From an uncultured Clostridia bacterium (GTDB lineage Bacteria > Bacillota > Clostridia > Christensenellales > Aristaeellaceae): a DNA stretch of 14,693 bases. The notes beneath the pieces were generated by a model, which worked only from the letters and a program-made list of their open reading frames with translations, did not search any database and had not been told where the DNA came from. The DNA lies in NCBI GenBank assembly GCA_937934775.1, contig CALGYL010000016.1, positions 1 through 14,693 on the forward strand, read 5' to 3'. The position numbers and the translations under genes are program-made. Every line of letters begins with the position of its first letter. Position 1 is the first letter of the stretch. Shown here piece by piece: positions 1 to 7,145 of the stretch.

Positions 1-980
1 TTGGTGATGGTGTGCATCGCGTTGGGGTTGGACTGCTCGGAGGTGCCCGGCGCCACGCCGAAGAAGCCCGCTTCGGGGTTGATGGCGTAGAGGCGGCCGT
101 CCTTGCCGAACTTCATCCAGGCGATGTCGTCGCCCACAGTCTCAACCTTCCAGCCGGGGATGGTGGGGATCAGCATGGCCAGGTTGGTCTTGCCGCAGGC
201 GCTGGGGAACGCGCCGGTAATGTACTTGACGTTGCCCTTCGGGTCCGTCAGGCGCAGAACCAGCATGTGCTCGGCCATCCAGCCTTCGTCGCGGGCCTGG
301 ACGGACGCGATGCGCAGCGCAAAGCACTTCTTGCCCAGCAGCGCGTTTCCGCCGTAGCCGGAGCCGTAGGACCAGATCGTCCGGTCCTCGGGGAAATGGC
401 TGATGTACTTCTGCTCGATCGGGGCGCAGGGCCAGCTGGAATCCTTCTCACCGGGCGCCAACGGAGCGCCGACAGAGTGCAGGCAGGGTACAAATTCGCC
501 CTCGCCCAGCACATCCAGAACATGGGTGCCAATACGGGTCATGATGCGCATGTTGGCCACGACATAGGGGCTGTCGGTGATCTCGACGCCGATTTTCGAG
601 ATGGGCGAGCCGATCGGGCCCATGGAGAACGGGATAATGTACATGGTGCGACCTTTCATGCAGCCAGTGTACAGCCCGGTCATCGTTTTTTTGAGTTCGT
701 CCGGATCAACCCAGTTGTTGGTGATGCCGGCGTCTTCCTGCTTCTTGGAAGCGATAAAAGTACGATTCTCAACGCGCGCGACATCGGAAGGATCGCTGCG
801 GAACAGATAGCAACCGGGGCGCTTCTCCGGGTTCAGCGGAATGGCCATACCACTATCCACCATACCCTTGAGCAGGCGCTGATATTCCTCTTCGGAACCA
901 TCGCACCAATATATGTCATCCGGCTGGCACATATCTTTGACTTCGTCAATCCACTGCAAAAGTTTCTTGTTTTTCGTCAT
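1..980 (-). CDS. pckG: Phosphoenolpyruvate carboxykinase (GTP), N-terminal part, cut by window edge
   Basis: Cytosolic GTP-dependent PEPCK (EC 4.1.1.32), interconverting oxaloacetate + GTP with PEP + CO2 + GDP. Only the first 326 codons are in the window; the family is about 600 residues, so the C-terminal half lies beyond position 1. The frame is open throughout. The GTP-class nucleotide loop FPSACGKTNLAML is visible, with the reactive cysteine at residue 262. It is followed by ETVGDDIAWM (kinase-2 region) and PEAGFFGVAPGTS. The N-terminal half contains TGCMKGRTMYIIPFSMGP and SYGSGYGGNALLGKKCFALR, typical of this class and not of ATP-PEPCK. The ATG at 980 has AAGGAG 8 bases upstream. It is divergent from the hydrogenase operon, with its own extended -10 promoter. 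The link to the hydrogenase may be only shared fermentative metabolism. Confidence 0.96.
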   Translation of the reverse strand, partial: MTKNKKLLQWIDEVKDMCQPDDIYWCDGSEEEYQRLLKGMVDSGMAIPLNPEKRPGCYLFRSDPSDVARVENRTFIASKKQEDAGITNNWVDPDELKKTMTGLYTGCMKGRTMYIIPFSMGPIGSPISKIGVEITDSPYVVANMRIMTRIGTHVLDVLGEGEFVPCLHSVGAPLAPGEKDSSWPCAPIEQKYISHFPEDRTIWSYGSGYGGNALLGKKCFALRIASVQARDEGWMAEHMLVLRLTDPKGNVKYITGAFPSACGKTNLAMLIPTIPGWKVETVGDDIAWMKFGKDGRLYAINPEAGFFGVAPGTSEQSNPNAMHTIT

Positions 981-1017
981 GACTACCGCTCCTTATGTCT
1001 CAAAATCAGCCATCGTA

Positions 1018-1046
1018 ATTATAGCATATTCAGGGTCGAAAAATAA
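1018..1046 (-). promoter_or_regulatory. Predicted pckG promoter (extended -10)
   Basis: On the minus strand a perfect TATAAT (1023 to 1018) is preceded by TGC, giving the extended -10 form TGnTATAAT. The -35 position at 17-bp spacing is only TTATTT (1046 to 1041), which fits an extended -10 promoter that does not need a strong -35. The expected transcription start is near 1011, giving a leader of about 30 bases with AAGGAG before the ATG at 980. Confidence 0.65.
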
Positions 1047-1056
1047 AGTAGGAAAA

Positions 1057-1077
1057 GCAAATTCTTTATGAATTTGC
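1057..1077. repeat. Perfect 8-bp inverted repeat, candidate operator upstream of pckG
   Basis: GCAAATTC, a 5-base spacer (TTTAT), then GAATTTGC. It lies about 46-66 bases upstream of the predicted pckG start. No T-run follows and no gene ends nearby, so a terminator is unlikely. A dimeric regulator site for pckG, or for both divergent transcripts, is the best guess. The core AATTCTTTATGAATT is a poor match to the CodY box (5 mismatches of 15), so I do not assign a regulator. Confidence 0.5.
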
Positions 1078-1245
1078 GACGCATTTTTGACGGACAAAAA
1101 GTAGAAATAATTCACTTTCTCGACAGGCTGCAAAAGCTCGCCCGCCGCCGTGGCTCGAATGCCTGAATTGTGACAAAAAATCAATCGATCATTGAATACC
1201 CATTGATGCCTGCGCATGACACAAGATTCGCGCCGTGTCTTCTTT

Positions 1246-1283
1246 CCGCGTCCGGCGCGGACCGCGGTCGGCCTTCCGCCGAC
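1246..1283. repeat. GC-rich fold-back segment (two adjacent stems)
   Basis: CCGCGTCCG (1246-1254) can pair with CGGACCGCGG (1258-1267) with one bulged base. Immediately after, GTCGGC (1267-1272), a CTTCC loop and GCCGAC (1278-1283) form a perfect 6-bp hairpin. It lies about 120 bases upstream of the hydrogenase -35 element and has no T-run. Its role is unknown; it could be a relic or a DNA site. The two stems share base 1267. Confidence 0.4.
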
Positions 1284-1404
1284 AGAAATCGCGCTTCAAA
1301 TGGACGCGATCCGGGTATAAATCCGCCTGTCAAGCGCGGCGATACGCAGGGAAAAACGCCATGTGCGCCGCTATATATATGGTAGATAAAATTCGATATC
1401 ACCA

Positions 1405-1433
1405 TTGACGAACTCTTTTGCAGGCTATATAAT
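1405..1433 (+). promoter_or_regulatory. Predicted promoter of the hydrogenase operon
   Basis: TTGACG (1405-1410), a 17-base spacer, then a perfect TATAAT (1428-1433): 11 of 12 consensus bases at the optimal spacing for the housekeeping sigma factor. Transcription should start near 1440, leaving a leader of about 100 bases before the ATG at 1541. Such a strong promoter for a 12-gene membrane complex suggests high basal expression, or repression by a factor acting on the leader or promoter. Confidence 0.8.
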
Positions 1434-1502
1434 GACCTGTGGTTTTTAGGGCCGCTGTAATTATGTAGCCTGCGCTTTAAAGACCAGGACACCCGGTGGC
1501 TC

Positions 1503-1512
1503 CATACGTATG
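1503..1512. promoter_or_regulatory. 10-bp perfect palindrome in the hydrogenase leader
   Basis: CATACGTATG is fully self-complementary and sits about 65 bases downstream of the predicted transcription start and 28 bases before the first gene. It could be a roadblock-type operator or simply chance. No second copy was seen elsewhere in the region. Confidence 0.3.
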
Positions 1513-1540
1513 CCGCCATGAAGGCGCAGGGGGTAGTAGA

Positions 1541-2977
1541 ATGACAGGTCCCGCCCTATTGTTGCTTGTCGTATTCGTCCCATTGGTAGGTGCATGTATC
1601 CTACCGCTGATCGGACGGATATCGGCAAAGGTTCGAAACGCGATGGCGTTCGTTTTCGTCGCCATTCCTTTCGGCCTTTTAATCTCCATGCTGCCCAAAG
1701 CATTATCGGACACGCCTTACACCTTTGACGTTCTGCTGCCGCTAGGGCTGAGCTTCGGTTTTTACGCCGATGGCTTGGCGGTCTTCATGGCGCTGATCTC
1801 CTCGTTTCTGGGGCTGATCATTGTGCTATATTCGTTCGGGTATCTGGGCCATTATGAAAACCAGAACGAATACTACTTCTACGTCGTCATGTTCCTGGGC
1901 GCGATGATGGGCATCACGCTGACCACCAACCTGATCTTTCTCTACGGCTTCTGGGAGCTTTCGGCGCTGGCCTGCTGGCGGCTGATCGGCTTCTTCCGCG
2001 AGAAGGAATACGTGCGCCGCGCCAACAAGGCGTTTTTGATTACCGGTGCGGGCGCGCTGATCATGCTTGCGGGCTTTTTGATGATCTATTTCCAGCATGG
2101 GACGATGGACCTTCTTCAACTGCGCGGCAAGGAAATCTCCAACGCCGCCGTCGCCCTGATCCTCTTCGGCATCCTTTCGAAGTCGGCCACGCTGCCGCTG
2201 CACTCGTGGCTTGCGGACGCGGGCGTCGCCCCCACTCCGGCCACCGCGCTTCTGCACGCGGCGGTGCTGGTGAAGATCGGCGTGTATGTGTACGCCCGAC
2301 TCTTCGCCGTCACGTTCCAAATCGACGCCTTCTGGAACACCGCGGTGCCGGTAATCGCGGCGGTCAGCGCGCTTCTGTCCGCGGGCGCGGCCATCTCGGA
2401 GAACGATATCAAGCGCATCGTCGCCTATTCCACCGTCAGCCAGATCGGTTTCATCTTCCTGGGCCTCTCCATCGGCGGCGAGGCCGCGCTGGCGGGCGGG
2501 CTGATGTACATTCTGATGCACGCCATCTCCAAGGCGGGCCTGTTCCTGTGCGCGGGCATCATAGAGCACAGCCTGCATACGAAGGACATCCGGAAAATGG
2601 GCGGCCTGGCCAAGACCCTGCCGTGGACGGCGGGTTCCTTCTTCTTGTGCGCGTTCTCGGTCATGGGTGTGCCCCCGTTTGGCGGCTTCTTCAGCAAGGA
2701 CATGGTCATTCACGGCGCGATCGAGGCCGGACACCCCTGGGTGGCCGCGGTGTTCATCATCGGCGCGGTGATGACGGTTCTGTACCTGCTCCGGGCGTTC
2801 TACCGGGTGTTCCTGGGTGAATCGCATGCGGAACATCCCGCCCATGAGGGCAAGGACACGATGACGTTCTCGGTGGCGCTGCTGGCCGCACTGTCCATCG
2901 TCAGCGGCCTTCTGATCTATTACCCGGCGACCCTGATCCAGGCAATTGTTCAGCAAATGGCGGTGATCATCAAATGA
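1541..2977 (+). CDS. Antiporter-like membrane subunit 1 (NuoL/HyfB/MrpA family)
   Basis: This is a proton-translocating membrane subunit of the hydrogenase, 478 residues with about 14 predicted helices. The family's ion-path residues are intact: Glu139 in YGFWELSAL (TM5), Lys214 in LSKSATLPLHSWL (TM7), His239 and Lys245 in ALLHAAVLVKIG (TM8), and His327 and Lys331 in MHAISKAGLF (TM12). It ends at the length of an antiporter core and lacks the lateral-helix tail that complex I NuoL has. An upstream in-frame GTG at 1496 exists, but the ATG at 1541 follows AGGGGG by 7 bases and starts directly with the first hydrophobic helix, so I prefer it. It is the first gene of the operon, and its stop overlaps the next start by 4 bases (ATGA). 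H+ versus Na+ specificity cannot be read from the sequence. Confidence 0.93.
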   Translation: MTGPALLLLVVFVPLVGACILPLIGRISAKVRNAMAFVFVAIPFGLLISMLPKALSDTPYTFDVLLPLGLSFGFYADGLAVFMALISSFLGLIIVLYSFGYLGHYENQNEYYFYVVMFLGAMMGITLTTNLIFLYGFWELSALACWRLIGFFREKEYVRRANKAFLITGAGALIMLAGFLMIYFQHGTMDLLQLRGKEISNAAVALILFGILSKSATLPLHSWLADAGVAPTPATALLHAAVLVKIGVYVYARLFAVTFQIDAFWNTAVPVIAAVSALLSAGAAISENDIKRIVAYSTVSQIGFIFLGLSIGGEAALAGGLMYILMHAISKAGLFLCAGIIEHSLHTKDIRKMGGLAKTLPWTAGSFFLCAFSVMGVPPFGGFFSKDMVIHGAIEAGHPWVAAVFIIGAVMTVLYLLRAFYRVFLGESHAEHPAHEGKDTMTFSVALLAALSIVSGLLIYYPATLIQAIVQQMAVIIK

Positions 2978-4491
2978 GCGAAACCATCAATTCCAATTTT
3001 CCCCTTCTGCTCGTGGTGTTGCCGGCGATTTTCGGCCTGCTGATTCTGGCCGCACCCCAAAAATGGAAGGCCTCGGGCGCAATCGCCGCGGCGGGTTCCG
3101 CGGTCGCGCTTGTGCAGGTACTGTGCCTTCGTGGTCAGTCTCTGGAGTTCACCCGGGCCTGGGCGGGCTGGGGCATGGACTTCTCCCTGAAGCTGACGGC
3201 GCAGAATTACGCGCTGGTCGTAGCCGCGGCGGTTCTGACGTTTCTGGTGGCGGGCTACAGCCTCGTCGCCAAGGCGGTTTCGGCGGACGAAAAGACATTC
3301 CACGCAAGCACCCTGTTCGCGCTTGCGATGGCCTCCGGCGCGCTGATGTCCAACAACCTGGTGGCGATGCTGTTCTTCTGGCAGGCCATGTGGGCGCCGG
3401 TATTCGGCATGATCAAGGCGGGCGGTAAAAACGCCTGGAAGACCTCGGTCCGTGCCGTGTTCACGGCGGGTTTTTCCGACCTTCTGATGATCCTGGGCAT
3501 CGGCTTTGCCAGCCTTGCGGCCGAGAGCATGACGATCGACCAGATGCACGTGCCGATGACCACACTGGGTACGGCGGGCTTCCTGCTGATGTCGGTGGGC
3601 GCGCTGGGCAAACTGGGCGCGATTCCCTTCCACGGCTGGCTCTACAAGGCGTCGGAGGACGCCCCCTCCCCCTTCATGGGTCTGATCCCCGGCGGGCTGA
3701 ACCTGCTCATGGGCACGAACCTGTTCTCAAAATTCCCCGGCATGTTTGACACGACCGCCACCTCCGGCGCGATGCTGCTGGTTATGATCGCAGCGGCCGG
3801 TTACGTGGTGCTCTCGGGCATGCTGGCCATGAGCGCCGGGAGCTTTAAAAAGCTGGCCGTCGCGCTCAATGTGGCGCAGGCCGGCGCACTGGTTCTGGGC
3901 GCTACCAGCGTGGCGGGCGGTGTGTTTGTCGACGCGGCCGTCATCGCCGCCGCGGCGGGCAGCAGCCTGTACCTGGCCGCCGGCGCGATGGAAAAGGGCA
4001 AGGCGGGCAAGTCCTCCTCCGCGGCCTCCTTTCTCTACTACGTGGCGGCGGGCGCGGCCGTGGCCGTGGTTTTCACCGGCGCGCTGTTCCGCATCGCGCT
4101 GCATGAAAGCTGGCTGAGCTTGATTCTGGCGGTGGTTTCACTGATTGGCGCGATCTTCGCGGTCTCCGGTGTCACGCGCCTGATCCGCGCAGCGCGAGAC
4201 GATTCCGCCAAGGCGGCGGAGCCCGCGTTTGATCTGGGTGGCGCGCAGGCCTGGCTGGACAGGACCCTCTGCGATCCCTACCCCGCTTTCGGAGCCTTCA
4301 TCAGGGGGTACGCCGGGATCTCCCTCAAGGTCAACGACGCGATCAGCTGGTTTTACGACGTTGGGGTCGTTTGGTTTGTGGGGTTCTTATCCTCGCTGGT
4401 CAAGCGGGCGCACAATGGCAGCCAGTCCCGATATGTGCTCTGGGTACTTCTGGGCGCGGTTGTTGTGATCGCGATTTTCGCGCTGTCCTGA
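2974..4491 (+). CDS. Antiporter-like membrane subunit 2, degenerate channel with C-terminal tail
   Basis: This 505-residue protein is homologous to NuoL/M-type subunits, but its ion path is largely lost. Aligned by eye to the preceding gene product, the TM5 Glu is Gln137 (LFFWQAMWAP), the TM8 His and Lys are Pro239 and Leu245, and the TM12 His and Lys are Ala and Gly329. Only the TM7 Lys213 (LGKLGAIPFHGWL) remains. The last 80 or so residues (about 425-505) carry a hydrophilic and amphipathic stretch (LDRTLCDPYPAFGAF, then WFVGFLSSLVKRAHNG) and a final helix. This resembles the NuoL/EchA tail that braces neighbouring subunits. The start overlaps the upstream stop by 4 bases, so translation is probably coupled. 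The frame is intact and hydrophobicity is preserved, so this looks like a maintained structural subunit and not a pseudogene. Confidence 0.88.
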   Translation: MSETINSNFPLLLVVLPAIFGLLILAAPQKWKASGAIAAAGSAVALVQVLCLRGQSLEFTRAWAGWGMDFSLKLTAQNYALVVAAAVLTFLVAGYSLVAKAVSADEKTFHASTLFALAMASGALMSNNLVAMLFFWQAMWAPVFGMIKAGGKNAWKTSVRAVFTAGFSDLLMILGIGFASLAAESMTIDQMHVPMTTLGTAGFLLMSVGALGKLGAIPFHGWLYKASEDAPSPFMGLIPGGLNLLMGTNLFSKFPGMFDTTATSGAMLLVMIAAAGYVVLSGMLAMSAGSFKKLAVALNVAQAGALVLGATSVAGGVFVDAAVIAAAAGSSLYLAAGAMEKGKAGKSSSAASFLYYVAAGAAVAVVFTGALFRIALHESWLSLILAVVSLIGAIFAVSGVTRLIRAARDDSAKAAEPAFDLGGAQAWLDRTLCDPYPAFGAFIRGYAGISLKVNDAISWFYDVGVVWFVGFLSSLVKRAHNGSQSRYVLWVLLGAVVVIAIFALS

Positions 4492-4524
4492 TCGGTTGAC
4501 CCCAGTGTAAGGAGGAAAAAGCTC

Positions 4525-5937
4525 GTGCCATTTCTGTTTATTGGGATCCCGCTGGCTGCCGTGGCGATCCTGAACGCGCTGAATTGGAAAAACCGCAGGT
4601 CGTCCTTGTGGGCGGCGATGGCGGTCGCGCTGGTTCAGGTCGGGCTTGGCGTCTGGGATCTGGTTGTAAATATCCAGACGAACGCCCCCGTGGTATCCGC
4701 CTTCTTCGGAACCTTCTCAGTGGACCCTTTTGCCGCCATCGTATTGACGATCATTGGCTTAATCGTCTTCGTCACATCAATGGTAGCCTCGGACACGATC
4801 CATGAAAGCCGCTTCAGCTTCGGCAGCGCGCTGCTGCTCCTGCTGATGGGCATGAACGGCGTGGTCATGGTCACGGACCTGTTCAGTTTGTACGTGTTCA
4901 TTGAGGTGACGGGCGCCTCCTCGTTCCTCCTGATCGCCATCGACAAGAAGCGGGACGAATTGGAAGGCGCGTTCAAGTACTACCTGATGAGCGCGCTGGC
5001 CACCACCATGATGCTGCTTTCCATCGCGTTCCTGTTCATGCTGTCTGGCACAACCTCCTACCAGGGCGTCGCGGCCTACGTGGCCTCGCTGAACGGCGCA
5101 TACCCGGTGCTTTTGAACGCGGCGATCCTGCTGTTCGTAATCGCGCTTTCGATCAAGTCGGGCGTGGTTCCCTTCCACACCTGGGTGCCGGACGCCCACT
5201 CCTCCGCGCCGTCGCCGGTGTCTGTGGTGCTGGCGGGCGTGGTCATCAAGGTTTCCGGCGTGTATGCACTGATGCGCGTCTACCGGGACGTGTTCCTGAA
5301 CGATCCCAAGGTGGGCACCGCGCTTGCGATCCTGGCGATCGTGTCGATTCTGGTGGGCGCGTTGGGCGCCATCGGCCAAAGCGACATCAAGCGCATGCTG
5401 GCCTTCTCCTCCGTCAGCCAGATCGGCTACATCATTCTGGGCGTATCCACGGGCTCGGTTCTGGGCTTTGTGGGCGCGCTGATGCACTTTTTCAACCACG
5501 CGACATTCAAGTCCCTCCTGTTCACCGATGCCGCGGCGGTCTATCACCAGACCGGTACCCGCGACATGGATCAAATGGGCGGCCTGGGCGCAAAGATGCC
5601 GGTAACGAGCGTCAGCTCCATCCTGGGGCTCATGTCGATGGCGGGCATCCCGCCGCTGTCCGGCTTCTGGAGCAAGCTGATCATCGTGATGGCGGTGTGG
5701 CAGAAGTCGCCGGGCCTTGCGATCACGGCGCTGTGTTTGAGCGTGCTGACGCTGGGGTATTTTCTTATCCTTCAGAAGAAGGTGTTCTTCGGAAAGACCG
5801 CTCCGGCGATGGAGGGTGTTACCGAATGCGGCGGCAGCCTGAAGTTTGTCGAGGTGCTGCTCTCCGCCATCAACGTGATCGCGGGTCTCCTGTTCCCGGT
5901 GCTGCTCATCTACCTGCACAGCAGAGGCATTCTCTGA
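4525..5937 (+). CDS. Antiporter-like membrane subunit 3 (MrpD/MbhH/NuoN family)
   Basis: This ion-translocating membrane subunit has 470 residues and about 14 helices. Channel residues are intact: Glu127 in LYVFIEVTGASS, Lys211 in LSIKSGVVPFHTWVPDAH, Lys242 in GVVIKVSGVYALMRV, and His321, His325 and Lys329 in MHFFNHATFKSLLF. The PDAHSSAPSPVSV loop is typical of MrpD/MbhH and NuoM/N proteins. The start is GTG with a full GGAGG 9 bases upstream, the strongest SD in the first half of the operon. It lies after a 33-base gap, unlike the overlap between the first two genes. This stronger initiation may set stoichiometry separately from the first two subunits. It most likely packs next to the NuoJ/K/A-like proteins encoded just downstream. 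Confidence 0.93.
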   Translation: MPFLFIGIPLAAVAILNALNWKNRRSSLWAAMAVALVQVGLGVWDLVVNIQTNAPVVSAFFGTFSVDPFAAIVLTIIGLIVFVTSMVASDTIHESRFSFGSALLLLLMGMNGVVMVTDLFSLYVFIEVTGASSFLLIAIDKKRDELEGAFKYYLMSALATTMMLLSIAFLFMLSGTTSYQGVAAYVASLNGAYPVLLNAAILLFVIALSIKSGVVPFHTWVPDAHSSAPSPVSVVLAGVVIKVSGVYALMRVYRDVFLNDPKVGTALAILAIVSILVGALGAIGQSDIKRMLAFSSVSQIGYIILGVSTGSVLGFVGALMHFFNHATFKSLLFTDAAAVYHQTGTRDMDQMGGLGAKMPVTSVSSILGLMSMAGIPPLSGFWSKLIIVMAVWQKSPGLAITALCLSVLTLGYFLILQKKVFFGKTAPAMEGVTECGGSLKFVEVLLSAINVIAGLLFPVLLIYLHSRGIL

Positions 5938-5969
5938 CGGACTAGCATAGCGATGGAAGGTGTAGAGAA

Positions 5970-6476
5970 TTGAACCTGACGATAATGATCCTGCTGCTGG
6001 CGGGGCTGGTAATCTCCGCGCTGGTGGTTGTCATGATTCGCGACCTACTGAAGGGCGCGATCGCACTGGCCGTGCTCAGCGCGATTCTGACGATCATCCT
6101 GTTTCTCCTCAAGGCGCCGCTGGCCGCGGTGTTTGAACTGTCCGTCTGCGCGGGGCTGATTACGGTGGTCTTCATCAGCACCATCAGCATGACCAAACTG
6201 CGCACCAAAGAACAGGTGGCGCAGCACAAGGAAGATCACCGCAAGCGCTTCCGGCTGCTGCCTGTGATCGTGATTGCGATACTCTGCGCGGGCGCCGCGC
6301 TGATGCTCCCCCACCTTGGGGAAATGATCCAGACGAACCTCCCGGCCGTCACCACGACCGCCGAGGCCACCGTGTTCTGGGGCCAGCGCCAGGCGGACCT
6401 GCTGGGCCAGATCGTGATCGTGCTGGCCGGCGCAATTGGCATTTTGATCTTCTTCAAGGAGGGTGACAAGCCGTGA
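5970..6476 (+). CDS. NuoJ-like / MbhD+MbhE-like membrane subunit
   Basis: This small membrane subunit has 168 residues and about five helices. The N-terminal part (IRDLLKGAIALAVLSAI, then LKAPLAAVFELSVCAGL) matches the MrpA C-terminal/MbhD (DUF4040) pattern, which is homologous to NuoJ. The C-terminal part (VFWGQRQADLLGQIVIVLAG) resembles MbhE and the last NuoJ helix, so it reads as MbhD and MbhE in one chain. A charged segment of about 20 residues (KLRTKEQVAQHKEDHRKRF) links the two parts. In complex I, NuoJ carries the pi-bulge helix that gates coupling. The start is TTG with GGAAGG 9 bases upstream; an ATG 15 bases further in is possible. The stop overlaps the next GTG by 4 bases. Confidence 0.85.
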   Translation: MNLTIMILLLAGLVISALVVVMIRDLLKGAIALAVLSAILTIILFLLKAPLAAVFELSVCAGLITVVFISTISMTKLRTKEQVAQHKEDHRKRFRLLPVIVIAILCAGAALMLPHLGEMIQTNLPAVTTTAEATVFWGQRQADLLGQIVIVLAGAIGILIFFKEGDKP

Positions 6477-6781
6477 GTCTTCTCTTTACTCTGTTTCTCA
6501 TCGGCGCGGCGCTTCTGATCGCGATCGGTCTATATGGCATCATCGTCACCCGGAACCTGATGCGCATCCTATTGTCCGTGGAGATCCTTACAAAGGCGGT
6601 CACGCTGGTGATGATCGGCGCGGGCTACGAAACCGGCAACATGGGCATGGCCCAGTCGTTTGTGATCACGATCATCGTTATCGAGGTCATGCTGCTGGTC
6701 ATCGCAACCGGTCTCCTGTTCGGCGCCTTCAAGAACAATGGTTCCCTGATGACCGACCAACTCAACAACCTCAAGGGCTAG
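6473..6781 (+). CDS. NuoK / MrpC / MbhG-like membrane subunit
   Basis: A 102-residue, three-helix membrane protein. IGLYGIIVTRNLMRILLSVEIL and AQSFVITIIVIEVMLLVIATGL are the family signatures. Glu37 and Glu71 match the two buried glutamates (Glu36 and Glu72 of E. coli NuoK) that belong to the central hydrophilic axis, so the proton path is intact here. The start is GTG, overlapping the previous stop as GTGA, with AAGGAGGG about 9 bases upstream. In the complex it should bridge the NuoJ/A-like proteins and antiporter subunit 3. Confidence 0.93.
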   Translation: MSLLFTLFLIGAALLIAIGLYGIIVTRNLMRILLSVEILTKAVTLVMIGAGYETGNMGMAQSFVITIIVIEVMLLVIATGLLFGAFKNNGSLMTDQLNNLKG

Positions 6782-6820
6782 CATGCGCTGTGCAATCTGA
6801 CGAATGGATGGAGGCATCCG

Positions 6821-7141
6821 ATGGAAAGCTTTTTCATGTCGCCGCCGGTAGCGTTTATTCTACTACTCCTGTTGTCCTTTGGGATCTCGCTGTTCTCCAA
6901 GAAGCTGGCCGCCCGCGGCGCGGACACGGTCGCCAAGACGCAGCCCTATGCCTGCGGCGAGAGCATGGAAGAAAACCAAGGCCGGCCGGACTATACCCAG
7001 TTCTTCAAGTTCGCCTTTTTCTTCACCATCATGCACGTGGTTGCACTGGTGGTGGCCACCGATCCTGCGGGCCTCACGGTCACGTCTGGGGTATATCTGG
7101 GCGTGACGGTGCTGTCGCTGTACATGCTGCTGCGGAGGTAA
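6821..7141 (+). CDS. NuoA-like membrane subunit
   Basis: A 106-residue protein with three predicted helices (about residues 8-26, 60-82 and 85-103). The segment PYACGESMEENQGRPDYTQFF followed by KFAFFFTIMHVVALVV matches the NuoA/ND3 pattern (YECG, then a loop and helix 2), with YACG at 43-46. In complex I this loop sits by the quinone/E-channel region next to NuoH and NuoB. The acidic residues of NuoA helix 2 (FDvE motif) are replaced here: His72 falls where the Asp would be and no Glu follows. A NuoA homologue is not part of the standard Ech, Hyc/Hyf or Mbh sets as I know them. The SD GGAGG sits 6 bases before the ATG. The stop abuts the SD of the small-subunit gene. Confidence 0.8.
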   Translation: MESFFMSPPVAFILLLLLSFGISLFSKKLAARGADTVAKTQPYACGESMEENQGRPDYTQFFKFAFFFTIMHVVALVVATDPAGLTVTSGVYLGVTVLSLYMLLRR

Positions 7142-7145
7142 AATG

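Larger units (their letters stand above)
981..1540. other. Divergent intergenic control region
   Basis: This stretch of 560 bases separates pckG (minus) from the hydrogenase operon (plus). I see no convincing coding sequence; short ORFs on both strands lack ribosome binding sites and recognisable products. It holds one promoter for each direction, an 8-bp perfect inverted repeat upstream of the pckG promoter, a 5-bp dyad at 1181-1195 (TCAAT/ATTGA), a GC-rich fold at 1246-1283 and a 10-bp palindrome in the hydrogenase leader. The part nearest pckG is AT-rich and 1225-1350 is strongly GC-rich, so composition changes abruptly within the region. Confidence 0.8.

Noticed and set aside
12..1046. 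344-codon plus-strand open frame at the left end
   Set aside because: It is antisense to pckG, whose conserved motifs are unmistakable on the minus strand; its composition is that of a reverse-complement shadow and no product is recognisable.
1169..1186. Crp/Fnr- or Rex-like site (TTGTGA then AATCAAT)
   Set aside because: Only the left half-site matches; the right half is wrong or wrongly spaced for either consensus.
1496..1540. Start of the first antiporter subunit at the GTG at 1496
   Set aside because: It would add 15 polar residues ahead of the first helix; the ATG at 1541 has an SD at good spacing and a normal NuoL-like N-terminus.
4777..5919. 380-codon minus-strand open frame (and a similar one at 1826-2956)
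   Set aside because: Both are antisense to antiporter-like subunits with intact motifs and have the same shadow composition.
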